A DNA stretch of 64,000 bases from an uncultured Bryobacteraceae bacterium (GCA_938003835.1 CALKXJ010000012.1:248001-312000), one strand, 5' to 3'. Numbered from the stretch's first letter, positions 28,901 through 39,119 are shown. Translations and numbers: made by a program. Notes: generated by a model from the letters alone, not told the origin.

Positions 28901-30202
28901 ATGCAGTTTCCCCGCATCCTGCTTGTCCGCCAGCACTTCCCTGACCGGAGCCTCGCCGATGTGGCCGGCGCCGTGCAAGCCGAGCTTCAGTGTTCGGGCT
29001 TGGCCGAGCGCCTCCGGCCGGGATCTTCGATCGCCATCGGCGTCGGCAGCCGGGGCATTGCCAACATCGCCGTCATCACGCGTGCGGTGGTGGACTACTG
29101 GAAGACGAGGGGGATGAAGCCGTTCATCTTTCCTGCCATGGGCAGCCACGGCGCCGCTACGGCCGAGGGGCAGGCTCGCGTGCTGGCGCACTTCGGCATC
29201 CGGGAAGCCACAATGGAGTGTCCAATCCGCTCGCAACTCGAGGTGGTCGACACCGGCCGGACCGAGGAAGGCATCGAGACCTACGTCGACCGGCTGGCTT
29301 GGCAAAGCGACGCCATCATGCTGGTGAGCCGCGTGAAGTGGCACACCGACTTCGAGGGCGAGATCGAAAGCGGCCTGTTCAAGATGATGGCGATCGGCTT
29401 GGGCAAGTTCGCCGGCGCGGCCAAGTATCATACCCACGCCTACAAGCTGGGCCTGGAGCGGGTCATTCTCTCGGTGGGCCGGCACCTGCTACGGACGGGG
29501 AAGATCCTGGGCGGGCTGGCGATCCTCGAGGACGCCTATCACCAGACGGCGCTGGTGGCCGCGGTGGGCGCCGAGGAGATGGAAGCGCGTGAACGCGAGC
29601 TGCTGGCGCTGGTCAAAAGCTGGATGGGCCGCATTCCGCTGGAGGCGCTGGACATCCTGGTCGTGGACGAGCTCGGCAAGAACATCAGCGGTGCGGGCAT
29701 GGACACCAAGGTGATCAACCGCTGCGAGGGCGGCCCGCCCAACCCCTGGCCGTATGCGCCGAAGATCGAGCGGATCTTCGTGCGCTCGCTCAGCCCGCTC
29801 TCCTACGGCAGCGCCGTCGGCATGGGGATGGCCGACGTGGTCACCGACCGCTTTGTCGAGGCGATCGACTGGGAGCCGACCATCGTCAACGCGCTTACGG
29901 CCTCCAGCTTCGCCACCATGCGCCTGCCGGTCCACTTTCCGACCGACCGGGAGTGCCTCGAGCGGCTCTGGCCCACCGTCGGCAAGTTCGACCCGCTCGA
30001 GGTCACTCTCGGCTGGATCCGCAACACCCTGGTTTTGGACCGGCTGGTGCTCAGCGAGAACCTCCGGCCCGAAATCGAGCGGCACCCGCAACTGGAAATC
30101 CTCGGCCCGCCGCGCGAGCTTGAGTTCGATGCGGAGGGGAATCTGGTCGAGCTGCTGGAGGCGCGCAACGGCTGGGAGCAGCTCGCCGCCTCGCCCGCCT
30201 AG
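28901..30202 (+). CDS. LarA-like nickel-pincer-type isomerase homologue (DUF2088)
   Basis: 433 residues related to lactate racemase LarA. The N-terminal domain contains IGVGSRGIANIAVITRAVVD and FIFPAMGSHGAATAEGQARV. Candidate catalytic or cofactor residues are His83 (MGSHG), His148 (VKWHTDFEGEIESG), Lys161 or Lys169, and His177 (AAKYHTHAYKLG), in the order of the LarA catalytic/nickel-ligand set. Such enzymes epimerise 2-hydroxy acids with a nickel-pincer nucleotide made by LarB, LarC and LarE, none of which are in this window. Substrate unknown. Whether this branch binds the cofactor is inference. Confidence 0.75.
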   Translation: MQFPRILLVRQHFPDRSLADVAGAVQAELQCSGLAERLRPGSSIAIGVGSRGIANIAVITRAVVDYWKTRGMKPFIFPAMGSHGAATAEGQARVLAHFGIREATMECPIRSQLEVVDTGRTEEGIETYVDRLAWQSDAIMLVSRVKWHTDFEGEIESGLFKMMAIGLGKFAGAAKYHTHAYKLGLERVILSVGRHLLRTGKILGGLAILEDAYHQTALVAAVGAEEMEARERELLALVKSWMGRIPLEALDILVVDELGKNISGAGMDTKVINRCEGGPPNPWPYAPKIERIFVRSLSPLSYGSAVGMGMADVVTDRFVEAIDWEPTIVNALTASSFATMRLPVHFPTDRECLERLWPTVGKFDPLEVTLGWIRNTLVLDRLVLSENLRPEIERHPQLEILGPPRELEFDAEGNLVELLEARNGWEQLAASPA

Positions 30203-30215
30203 GCCGCCTTCCCGA

Positions 30216-30407
30216 TCAGGAGCCGCTCGACGCGTTCGTGGTCAACACACTGGACACCGCACTGAAAGCGTTTTGGATGGCCCCGCTCAGTGAGTTCATC
30301 GCCGCTACCGCCGCCAAGGCGATCGCGCCGGCAAGAAGCGCATACTCGATCAGGTCCTGGCCGCGCGTATCCTTCCAGAATTTCCAACTCAGGATCAAAC
30401 GCATCAT
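30216..30407 (-). CDS. Flp/Fap-type pilin subunit, orphan
   Basis: 63 residues from the ATG at 30407 (a second ATG follows at once; AGGAG upstream). The pattern is that of Flp pilins: a short basic leader, Gly just before the processing site (DTRG/QDLIEYALLAGAI) with Glu at position +5, then one hydrophobic helix and a small tail. It should be cut by a TadV-type prepilin peptidase and assembled into tight-adherence pili. No tad/cpa assembly genes are in the window, so it is an orphan here. The open frame extends upstream to 30500, but that part does not look like leader sequence. Confidence 0.85.
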   Translation of the reverse strand: MMRLILSWKFWKDTRGQDLIEYALLAGAIALAAVAAMNSLSGAIQNAFSAVSSVLTTNASSGS

Positions 30408-30578
30408 AGTTTTGCTCTCTCCTCTCCCTGCTTTCTCAGCTTTCTTTTCGAGTTCTTCACTCGCTATGGCCAGTTTCGGGCAACGGCGATTTCCGAACAA
30501 TTCATGGGATCACTGAGTTGGCGCGAGGGGAAAACCTGCCGCCGGACCGGGAAAATCCGGTCCGGCGCCGGGCTTGGC

Positions 30579-30932
30579 TCACTGCTTGCCGATGCCCAGC
30601 AGCAGGATTCCGAGCAGGATGAGACCGAGCCCCAGAAACTTGTTCCGGGTGAGGGGCTCGCCGAAAAACAGGCGGGACCAGAACAAAGTAAAAACGTAGC
30701 CAAGCGAAACCATCGGATAGAGGATCGACAGCTCGCCTTTGCGAATCCCCATCAGGTAGAAAATCGAGGAAAACAGAAACAGCCCGACGCCCGCGGCCAG
30801 GCGCCAGTTCAGGATGAGCGTCCGGGGATCACGATGCAGGCGCCCGGCGCCCGATTTGAGAAAGACCGCCCCGAAGGAGCCCACGAAGGCCGCCGTGAAG
30901 ACCAGCAGGATCGAAGACAGCGGCGTCGTCAC
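30579..30932 (-). CDS. EmrE/ArnF-like small membrane transporter subunit B
   Basis: 117 residues, four predicted helices (about 5-24, 40-61, 68-86, 96-113), as in small-multidrug-resistance/ArnEF proteins. Conserved-type segments: GSFGAVFLKSGAG, GELSILYPMVSLGYVFT and LGLGLILLGILLLGIG. The GTG start overlaps the TGA of the partner gene (GTGA), so both subunits are translationally coupled and likely pair. ArnEF flips aminoarabinose-lipid; other pairs export drugs. Substrate unknown. Confidence 0.8.
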   Translation of the reverse strand: MTTPLSSILLVFTAAFVGSFGAVFLKSGAGRLHRDPRTLILNWRLAAGVGLFLFSSIFYLMGIRKGELSILYPMVSLGYVFTLFWSRLFFGEPLTRNKFLGLGLILLGILLLGIGKQ

Positions 30933-31318
30933 GGGTTCGCGTTCCTGCCCAGCACGGTCACGCCGGCCATGATCGCCGCCACGCCCAGAATCTTGAAGGC
31001 GTTGAGCGGCTCCCGGAAGAGCATCACCGAGAGCGCCGTCACCCAGACGTAGGTCAGCGAGACGACGGGATAGAGCACGGAAAGCTGGCCGTCGCGCAAC
31101 GCCAGCACGAGCAGCGCCGTGCTCAGCCCGTAGAGGCTGTAGCCGGCGAGCAGGGTGACGCTGGTGAGGATGGCGTAAAGATTGGGACTGGCCAGCACGG
31201 CCGAGCCGATCTTCATCAACACCTGGGCCGCCGCGCCCAGTACGGTGCAGCCGAAGACCAGCGCCACGCACTGGCGATGGCTGAATCGAAACGATCCGGT
31301 TGCGCACTCGGTACCCAT
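30929..31318 (-). CDS. EmrE/ArnE-like small membrane transporter subunit A
   Basis: 129 residues from the ATG at 31318 (GGGAG upstream; a GTG at 31336 is the longer alternative). Four helices, with LGAAAQVLMKIGSAVL, GQLSVLYPVVSLTYVWVTA and LNAFKILGVAAIMAGVTVLG closely mirroring subunit B. The shared S-LYP-VSL-YV motif shows the two arose by duplication. Together they would form a heterodimer with eight helices, as ArnE-ArnF does. The upstream gap to 31413 of the next gene shows no clear terminator. Confidence 0.82.
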   Translation of the reverse strand: MGTECATGSFRFSHRQCVALVFGCTVLGAAAQVLMKIGSAVLASPNLYAILTSVTLLAGYSLYGLSTALLVLALRDGQLSVLYPVVSLTYVWVTALSVMLFREPLNAFKILGVAAIMAGVTVLGRNANP

Positions 31319-31413
31319 CAATTGCCGCTCCCTCACCCTCTCTCTTCGTCCACTCCTCTTAGCCTACCATCGAGCCGCCCAGGACCCGCTTCGCTCTATC
31401 TTGCCGGACTGTC

Positions 31414-32403
31414 TCAGGGTAGCGCGGGCGACCTCCTGCGGCCCGGAGGGCGGCCCTCCTTGGGCGGCTTCGGGCCGGCCGGGCCGGGAATCTGGAAGAC
31501 GCCGCCCGGGGCCGTCGGCAGCTCTTCGACCGGCCTGGCGGTCTCGGGCTCCTCCGGCTCGGCCACCTCCTCTTGCTCTTCCTCGGCGACCTCGACCGGC
31601 GGCGGGGCGCAGGCGCCCACCTCGACTTGGAAGGTGGACACGACAATCCACTCCTCACCACGCCGCCGCTCGATGCGCCAGGCGCCGCCCGCCGCCTCCT
31701 CGGCGAGCCGCCAGTTCGGATCCGGTTCGACCGGCTTGCGGACCTTCATCGGGATAGGGCTCGCGCTGACCTCGCGGATCATCCAGTCCGCTCCGCCCGT
31801 CATCGTCTCGTAGCGCTCCCAGCGCGCCCCGGTCTCCGAAGCGCGCACCCGGTCGATCAGCACGGTGCCGCTGCGGGCATCGTCGAAGGAGAATTCCTCG
31901 ATGACCCCGATCCGGGTCTCGCCGAAGATGCCCCGCCGCCGCCAGTGCTTGCCGCCGTCGGTGGTGAGCAAGAAGAAGGGATCGCGCGGCGGCACCGTGA
32001 GGATATGACCGGAAACCCAGCCGGTTTTGGCGTCGTGGAAGTAGATCTGATCGAGGCCCGCCCCGCGAATCCGGGGATGGACCTCGGTCCAGCTCGCGCC
32101 GCCATCCTCGCTCGCGAGCAGAATCGAGTACATCGTCGTGGCGCGGTTGTGCAGGTTGCCGGCCAGGAAAATCTTATCTTCGACGCCGCGCACCGCCGCC
32201 AGTTGCAGGTAGACCGGGCAGGGCTCCGTGACGGTGCAGGGCGTCTCGAACATCGCCCAGTCGTCGGGCGAACAGGCGAAGGGCAGCCGCAGGGGTTCGC
32301 CGGTCCAGCGCAACACGGCTGCCTGCTCGGCGCCGGCGGCCGGCCCCTGTGCCCCGGCGGCGCCGCCGGCCATCAGGAGCGCGATGGCGATGCCGTGCCA
32401 CAT
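31414..32403 (-). CDS. Exported beta-propeller (BNR/Ycf48-like) protein with charged tail
   Basis: 329 residues. Signal peptide about 1-18. The body has BNR/Asp-box repeats: LASEDGGASWTEVHP and LTTDGGKHWRRRG, and a propeller-type GWVSGHI strand. From about residue 265 the chain turns into an acidic Glu/Pro stretch (VEVAEEEQEEVAEPEEP) and a Pro/Arg tail. Asp-box propellers often bind or assemble partner proteins in the envelope. Exact function unknown. A TACAAT -10 lies 12 bases before the ATG, again without a ribosome-binding site. Confidence 0.72.
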   Translation of the reverse strand: MWHGIAIALLMAGGAAGAQGPAAGAEQAAVLRWTGEPLRLPFACSPDDWAMFETPCTVTEPCPVYLQLAAVRGVEDKIFLAGNLHNRATTMYSILLASEDGGASWTEVHPRIRGAGLDQIYFHDAKTGWVSGHILTVPPRDPFFLLTTDGGKHWRRRGIFGETRIGVIEEFSFDDARSGTVLIDRVRASETGARWERYETMTGGADWMIREVSASPIPMKVRKPVEPDPNWRLAEEAAGGAWRIERRRGEEWIVVSTFQVEVGACAPPPVEVAEEEQEEVAEPEEPETARPVEELPTAPGGVFQIPGPAGPKPPKEGRPPGRRRSPALP

Positions 32404-32415
32404 GCCGCACTTTGA

Positions 32416-32421
32416 ATTGTA
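32416..32421 (-). promoter_or_regulatory. TACAAT -10 before the beta-propeller gene
   Basis: Reverse-strand ACTACAAT, 12 bases before the ATG at 32403. The leader would be about five bases. It lies in the 56-base gap after tig, so the gene can be transcribed apart from metK-ahcY-tig. Confidence 0.4.
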
Positions 32422-32459
32422 GTCTCTCCGGCGAGGGCCGGCGAGGCGGTTGGAAACGG

Positions 32460-33728
32460 CTAGGCGGCCGGCACCTTGCGCGCCTGCTCGAACAAGAAGT
32501 TGAGCGTCTTGTCAATGCGGATGCGCGAGGCCAGGCGCCGGAGCTGGCCCTCCTGCTCCAGCCGCTTGCGCACCGCCGGCACCGGCTCGCGCCGCTGCCG
32601 GGCGATGCGTTGAATCTCGCGGTCCAGCTCCTCGTAGGTGGTCTCGATCGCCTCGCGGTCGGCGATGCGCTCCAGAATCATCGAAGCCTTGACCTCGCGC
32701 CGGGCGCGCTCGCCCTGAGCCTGGCGCACCTTGTCCCAGTCCAGCCGGATGCTGCGCGGATCGACGCCCTGCGCCACCAGCTCCCGCATGCGCTGCTCGA
32801 CGTTGGCCTCCATCTGGCGCTCGACGAAGACCTCCGGCACGGGGAAGTCGTGCAGGTCGACCAGCTTGTCGATCAGCTCGTTCTTGGCGCGCTGCTGGGC
32901 GAGCAGTTCGCGTTCGGCGAGCAGGGACTTGCGCACCTCCTCGCGCAGCTCGGCCAGGTCCTGGTAGTCGCCCAGGTCCTTGGCGAATTCGTCGTTGAGC
33001 TCCGGCAGCTCCTTGCGCCGAATCGCCTTGAGCTGGACGCGGAAGCGGACGCGCTTGCCGGCCAGCCGCGGCTCGCCGTAATCCTCCGGATAGGCGACGT
33101 CGAACTCCTTCTCCTCGCCCGGGGCGACCCCGCGGAGATTCTCGGTGAAATCGGGCAGCGTGTCCGGATCGCCCAGATGGAGCAGCAGATCCTCCTGGCG
33201 GATCGGCTTGCCCTCGACTCCCGCGACGCTCTCCAGCCGCACCAACGCGTAGTCGCCGTCGGCGGCCGGCCGCGGATCGACGTTGACGTAGTCGGCCTTC
33301 TGCTCGCGCAGCTCCTCGAGCCTTTGGTCGATATCCTCCTCGGTAACCTCGGGCTCGCTGTAGCTGACCGTAAGGCCCCGGTACTCTTGCAGTTCGAACT
33401 CCGGGATGACCTCGAATTCGGCCCGGAACCGCAGCGGCTTGCCGGGCTCGAATTCCAGATCATGGATGTCCGGCTCGCCGACCAGAGGCAGGTTGGCCTT
33501 TTCGACCTCCTGGCGCAGAAATTTCGGCACCAGCGCCTCGAGCACCTCCTGCCGCACCTCGGCGGCAAAGCGCGACCGGATGATGCCGGCCGGCACCTTG
33601 CCGGGCCGGAACCCCGGGAGGCGGACCTTCTCGCGCAGCGCCTCCACGACGCGTTCGGTTTCCCGTTCAACCTCCTCGACGGGAACCGTGACGTCCAAGC
33701 TATACCTGCAACCTTCGATGAGCCCCAA
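32460..33728 (-). CDS. tig: Trigger factor (ribosome-associated chaperone and PPIase)
   Basis: 422 residues from a TTG start (GAGG eight bases before). An in-frame run continues upstream without a plausible alternative. The N-terminal ribosome-binding domain carries the signature GFRPGKVP (about 39-46), the FKBP-like PPIase domain lies about 150-235 (DGDYALVRLESVAG, DYGEPRLAGKRVRF), and the helical chaperone arms cover the rest. It binds nascent chains at the exit tunnel. The start lies 35 bases inside the 3' end of ahcY (ahcY ends at 33764). Unusually, it is not next to clpP-clpX. Confidence 0.95.
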   Translation of the reverse strand: MGLIEGCRYSLDVTVPVEEVERETERVVEALREKVRLPGFRPGKVPAGIIRSRFAAEVRQEVLEALVPKFLRQEVEKANLPLVGEPDIHDLEFEPGKPLRFRAEFEVIPEFELQEYRGLTVSYSEPEVTEEDIDQRLEELREQKADYVNVDPRPAADGDYALVRLESVAGVEGKPIRQEDLLLHLGDPDTLPDFTENLRGVAPGEEKEFDVAYPEDYGEPRLAGKRVRFRVQLKAIRRKELPELNDEFAKDLGDYQDLAELREEVRKSLLAERELLAQQRAKNELIDKLVDLHDFPVPEVFVERQMEANVEQRMRELVAQGVDPRSIRLDWDKVRQAQGERARREVKASMILERIADREAIETTYEELDREIQRIARQRREPVPAVRKRLEQEGQLRRLASRIRIDKTLNFLFEQARKVPAA

Positions 33729-33763
33729 TGTGCTTGCCTCGGTCCCGGCGGCGGCTGGCCCGA

Positions 33764-35068
<1,305 letters not shown>

Positions 35069-35083
35069 TCAACTGATGAAGCT

Positions 35084-36250
35084 TTAGGCGAGCGTGGCCG
35101 CTACGCCCACGCCGGCGTCCTGGCGGAGCGCCTCGGCCTTGTCGGTCGCCTCCCAGGTGAAGGTCTCCTCCGTGCGCCCGAAGTGCCCGTAGGCGGCCGT
35201 CTTGCGGAAAATGGGACGCCGCAGCTTCAGGTGGTCGATCATGCCACGGGGCGTAAGCGGGAAGTGGGCGCGGACAAGCTCGATCAGGCGCTCTTCGTCG
35301 ACGCGCCCGGTGCCGTAGGTGTTGACGTTGACCGAAACCGGGTCGGCCACGCCGATGGCATAGGCCAGCTGAACCTCGCAGCGATCGGCCAGACCGGCGG
35401 CGACGATGTTCTTGGCCACGTAGCGGGCCATGTAGCAGGCCGAGCGATCCACCTTGGTCGGGTCCTTGCCCGAGAAGGCGCCGCCGCCGTGCCGTCCCAT
35501 GCCGCCGTAGGTGTCCACGATGATCTTCCGGCCCGTCAGGCCGGTGTCGCCATGCGGGCCGCCGATGACGAAGCGGCCGGTCGGATTGATGTGATACCGG
35601 GTCCGGGAGTCGACCATCGCGGGCGGTACCACCGCCTCGATCACCTGCCTCTTGATCTCCGCGCGAAGCTCTTCGGTGGAGACATCTTCGTCGTGCTGCG
35701 CCGAAACCACCACCGCGTCGATTCGCTTCGGCTGGCCGTCCTCGTATTCGACGCTGACCTGGGACTTGCCGTCGGGCCGGAGGAAGGGCAGGATTCCTTC
35801 GCGCCGGGCCTCGGCCAGCCGCCGCACCAGCTTGTGCGCCAGCATGATCGGCAGCGGCATCAGCTCCTCGGTCTCGCGGCAGGCGTAGCCAAACATCATG
35901 CCCTGGTCGCCCGCGCCGCCGGTATCGACGCCCATGGCGATGTCCGGCGACTGAGCCTGGATGGCGTTGAGGATCCCGCAAGTCTTGGCGTCAAAGCCGT
36001 AAGCGGCGTCCGTGTAACCGATGCTGGCGATGACGCCGCGGGCAATGGCCGGCACGTCGACATAGGTCTTGGTCGTGATCTCGCCCGCCACCAGGCAGAT
36101 GCCGGTGGTCACGAGCACTTCGCAGGCCACCCGGCCCATCGGGTCATCCTTGAGCACCGCATCGAGCACGGCGTCGGAGATCTGGTCGGCGATCTTGTCC
36201 GGGTGCCCCTCCGTGACCGACTCCGACGTGAAAATGTATTTTCGGCTCAC
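35084..36250 (-). CDS. metK: S-adenosylmethionine synthetase
   Basis: Makes SAM from methionine and ATP. 388 residues, typical length. Motifs: [21 protein letters not shown] (N-terminal ATP/metal site) is followed by [33 protein letters not shown] and [17 protein letters not shown], the methionine- and phosphate-binding loops. The GTG start is preceded by GGAGG ten bases upstream. First gene of metK-ahcY-tig. Its 198-base upstream gap, shared with the divergent URO-D-family gene, showed no SAM riboswitch I could recognise. Confidence 0.97.
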   Translation of the reverse strand: MSRKYIFTSESVTEGHPDKIADQISDAVLDAVLKDDPMGRVACEVLVTTGICLVAGEITTKTYVDVPAIARGVIASIGYTDAAYGFDAKTCGILNAIQAQSPDIAMGVDTGGAGDQGMMFGYACRETEELMPLPIMLAHKLVRRLAEARREGILPFLRPDGKSQVSVEYEDGQPKRIDAVVVSAQHDEDVSTEELRAEIKRQVIEAVVPPAMVDSRTRYHINPTGRFVIGGPHGDTGLTGRKIIVDTYGGMGRHGGGAFSGKDPTKVDRSACYMARYVAKNIVAAGLADRCEVQLAYAIGVADPVSVNVNTYGTGRVDEERLIELVRAHFPLTPRGMIDHLKLRRPIFRKTAAYGHFGRTEETFTWEATDKAEALRQDAGVGVAATLA

Positions 36251-36448
36251 GCTCCGTTAGCCTCCGCAATTGGATTCGAGGGTGCCTTTCGCCTCACGTT
36301 CCGAATGAGCTTCGCGCCGAACCGCAGCGCCAGAACTCAAGATCAGCGGCCAGACACCCGCGGGGAACCAATCTTCCAGTTTATCGGAGCCGGCCGGAGG
36401 CGTCAAACGCGCCGGAATCGGTCATACTGGGTGCTCGGAGGTTCCGAG

Positions 36449-37480
36449 ATGACCGGCTACGAACGGATCCGCGCGGCGATTGCCGGTGAGTGGCCCGACA
36501 GGGTCCCGGTGATGCTGCACAACTTCATGATGGCGGCGCGCGAGGCGGGGATCCCGATGGCCGAGTTCCGTCGTAACCCGCAGGCGCTGGCGCGGGCGTT
36601 CATCGAGTCGGCCGAGCGTTACGGCGTCGATGGCATCCTCGTCGATGTGGACACGGCCACGCTGGCGGGCGCCGTGGGCGTGCCGGTCGATTTTCCGGAG
36701 GATGCGCCGGCGCGGGTGGCGGGCGCCCGGCTGGGGGATCTCGCGGAAGTGGCCGAACTCGAGCCGCCGCGCGTCGCCGACTACTGGGGCGTGCAGGTGT
36801 GGGTGGAAGGGGTGCGCCTGCTGCGGAACCATTTCGGCGATGAGCTCTTCCTCCGCGGCAACTGCGACCAGGCACCCTATTCGCTCGCCTCCGCCATGCG
36901 CTCGCTCGAGGCCTGGATGCTCGACCTCACCGACCCCCACCTCCATGAGGCCGCGCACCGCCTGCTCGAGTACTGCCTCGAGGCCTCGCGCCAGTTCCTC
37001 GAGCTCGTCGCCGCCGCCGGCGCTCACATGCTCTCCAACGGCGACAGCCCGGCCGGGCCCGAGCTGGTCTCGCCCCGGATCTACCGCCAATTCGCCCTGC
37101 CCTACGAGAAGCGCCTCGTCGATGAAGCGCACCGGCTCGGCCTACCCTACTTCCTCCACATCTGCGGCCGGACCGACCCGATTCTCGAGGACATGATCTT
37201 GACCGGCGCCGACGGCCTGGAGCTCGATCATAAGACCGACGCCCGCCGCGCGCACGCTCTGCTCAAAGACCGGGCGGTCTTCATCGGCAATCTGGACCCG
37301 AGCGCGGTTCTCGCTTACGGGACGCCCGCCGTGGTCGAAGCCGAGACGCGGCGCCTGGTCGAGCTCTTCGCCGACACGCCGCGTTTCATCCTCAACGCCG
37401 GCTGTGCGATCGCCCCGGAGACTCCGGCGGAAAACATCCGGGCCATGATCCGGGCGGCGCGCCAGTTCTCTCGGGGCTGA
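36449..37480 (+). CDS. URO-D/MtaA-family (corrinoid methyltransferase-like) protein
   Basis: 343 residues of the uroporphyrinogen-decarboxylase superfamily. It does not look like HemE. Instead it has the zinc-site pattern of methylcobamide:thiol methyltransferases (MtaA, CmuA): His237 and Cys239 in YFLHICGRTDPI, and Cys319 in FILNAGCAIAPETPAENI. Also present: LFLRGNCDQAPYSLASAM and NGDSPAGPELVSPRIYRQFA. Such enzymes transfer methyl groups between a corrinoid and a thiol. It is divergent from metK-ahcY. ATG preceded by GGAGG (eight bases). No corrinoid protein lies next to it, so acceptor and donor are unknown. Confidence 0.8.
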   Translation: MTGYERIRAAIAGEWPDRVPVMLHNFMMAAREAGIPMAEFRRNPQALARAFIESAERYGVDGILVDVDTATLAGAVGVPVDFPEDAPARVAGARLGDLAEVAELEPPRVADYWGVQVWVEGVRLLRNHFGDELFLRGNCDQAPYSLASAMRSLEAWMLDLTDPHLHEAAHRLLEYCLEASRQFLELVAAAGAHMLSNGDSPAGPELVSPRIYRQFALPYEKRLVDEAHRLGLPYFLHICGRTDPILEDMILTGADGLELDHKTDARRAHALLKDRAVFIGNLDPSAVLAYGTPAVVEAETRRLVELFADTPRFILNAGCAIAPETPAENIRAMIRAARQFSRG

Positions 37481-37503
37481 TTCGTCACCAAGAGGCAGGG
37501 GGC

Positions 37504-39105
37504 TCAGGCCTGCCAGAGGATGCCCTCGAGGGTGTCGCCGTTGTTCTCCTCCGAGACGAGGTGCAGGCTGAGGCGCGGTTGGGCGGACAGCGCCTCCAGC
37601 TCGAAGCGCAACAAGTTGTCACCGCTTCGAAGCTCGACCGGCTGGCGGAACTGCGCGACGCGGTAGCGCGTGTCGTTTTCCAGGGCGACGACCTTCTGGC
37701 CGTTCAGCTCGAGCGTCAGCCTCCCGTCGACTCCGATCCACAGGAAGCCCTTGCGCGAGTCGCGAGCCCGAACCGTAACCGCGGCGGCCAGCCGACTGCC
37801 CGGCGCGACGCTTTGGGGCAGCCAGCGGGCGAACTCGAGCGTGTCGGTCGGCGAGTGGACGCGCTGCCAGGCTTCTACGGGGCGCTCCGGCTCCGCGCTA
37901 ATGCGCCAGGCGCGGTTGCCACGGCCATACCACAGGCGCGGCTTGGCCCAGCGCCGCCGCAGGGTGAGCGGATCATCCCCGTCCACCGTAACCCGGCTCA
38001 ACTCCATCTCGCCCATGAGTCGTGCCCGGGCCAGATGCAGGAATTCCATGTCCCAAGGATGGAAACCGATCAGGTGGGCCGCCAGAGCATCGCAGGCCAC
38101 CGCGTCCTCGCCGGCGATGATCGCGTTGGTCCGGACCATCTGGTCCGGCCGGCCGATGTCGTGCTCGGAGTACTGGAGGCCGCGTATGGCATCGATCACC
38201 GCATAGTCGGGCGGGTGGAACGCCGCCAGATCGACGATGAACGGATCGATGCGGAAGTCCACCGAGTGCTCTTTGTGGAGCAGGAGGTTGGAAAAGCCCT
38301 CCGGCGGTGCGTAGGCGATGCGGGGCGCCGTGCCCACGTAATTTTTCAGGCAGCAGGTGATCCCGCACTGGTTGTGGACCTTAAGCACAGGGATGCTGAT
38401 GAGGAAGTCGCACTGCGTGATGGTGTTGGTGACGTAGTAGGCGGGCTGGGAGGAGAAGGCCCCGGCGCCGTTCGGCGCTCGCGGCACCTCGATCCGCCTC
38501 AGGCGGCCGTCCTGGCCCCGCACCGCGTCGTAGGCCAGGTCGACGTAGTCGAAGGTCTTGTCCGGGAAGCGCCGGGCTGTCTCCCGGATCATGTCTCCCA
38601 GGGTTCCGGAGAAGCCATTCCACTCCTTGTCGCCCCAGTCGAAGGTCAGCGCGTCGACGCGACGGCCGTTCTGCATGATGACCGCCGTGGTCGCCGGGTC
38701 GTTGAGCCCGCGGTAGCTGCCCCCTTCGGCGATGGTGATGCGCCGGGCCCGCGACCGTGAGGCGACGTACTCGAGCACGGCCTTGAGTACACGCATGTCG
38801 GTGATGTCGCCCGTGCGGTAGGCCCGGCGCGGCCGCAGCGAGACGATGTTCGGCTTCAGCACCACCCAGGCGCCCGGCTTGATCTTGGCCTCGAGACTTC
38901 CGGCGCGGGGACGGCCGTAGGAGATGGCGCGCCACACCATGTCCCGCACCTGCTCGTAGTCGAGCTCGGTTTCAGGCGAGGCGGGGCGCCTCAGTTGCCT
39001 GTGGTCGGAGCGCACCAGGCCGAGGCGCGGTTTCGGCCCGGCAAGCGCAGGCGCCGGCAGCCCGGCGCCGCAGGCCAGCAGGGAGCGACGAGTCAGGCAT
39101 CCCAT
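37504..39105 (-). CDS. DUF362 family protein with twin-arginine signal
   Basis: 533 residues. The N-terminus TRRSLLACGAGLPAPALA looks like a twin-arginine or lipoprotein-like signal. The DUF362 core (about 75-370) includes GAWVVLKPNIVS, ITIAEGGSYRGLNDP, SIPVLKVHNQCGITCCLKNYVG and AIIAGEDAVACDALAAHLIG. The Cys-rich motif around CGITCC is reminiscent of DUF362 proteins that can bind iron-sulfur clusters, but no ferredoxin domain is attached. The C-terminal 150 residues are a beta-sandwich-like module. Role unknown. It has a TATAGT -10 eight bases before its ATG. Confidence 0.82.
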   Translation of the reverse strand: MGCLTRRSLLACGAGLPAPALAGPKPRLGLVRSDHRQLRRPASPETELDYEQVRDMVWRAISYGRPRAGSLEAKIKPGAWVVLKPNIVSLRPRRAYRTGDITDMRVLKAVLEYVASRSRARRITIAEGGSYRGLNDPATTAVIMQNGRRVDALTFDWGDKEWNGFSGTLGDMIRETARRFPDKTFDYVDLAYDAVRGQDGRLRRIEVPRAPNGAGAFSSQPAYYVTNTITQCDFLISIPVLKVHNQCGITCCLKNYVGTAPRIAYAPPEGFSNLLLHKEHSVDFRIDPFIVDLAAFHPPDYAVIDAIRGLQYSEHDIGRPDQMVRTNAIIAGEDAVACDALAAHLIGFHPWDMEFLHLARARLMGEMELSRVTVDGDDPLTLRRRWAKPRLWYGRGNRAWRISAEPERPVEAWQRVHSPTDTLEFARWLPQSVAPGSRLAAAVTVRARDSRKGFLWIGVDGRLTLELNGQKVVALENDTRYRVAQFRQPVELRSGDNLLRFELEALSAQPRLSLHLVSEENNGDTLEGILWQA

Positions 39106-39113
39106 ATCCGACG

Positions 39114-39119
39114 ACTATA
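39114..39119 (-). promoter_or_regulatory. TATAGT -10 eight bases before the DUF362 start
   Basis: Reverse-strand GATATAGT ends eight bases before the ATG at 39105, with no Shine-Dalgarno between. Fits a leaderless transcript. Confidence 0.45.

Noticed and set aside
30408-30520. Possible sigma54 promoter before the pilin gene
   Set aside because: A GG/GC-like pair is spaced 11 bases apart rather than the required 10.
35183-36448. In-frame extension upstream of the URO-D-family gene over metK
   Set aside because: It is the antisense of metK; the real start is the ATG at 36449 with GGAGG before it.
36251-36448. Possible SAM or SAH riboswitch upstream of metK
   Set aside because: Stem-forming pieces exist, but I could not match the conserved cores of the SAM or SAH riboswitch classes. 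A covariance-model search would settle it.
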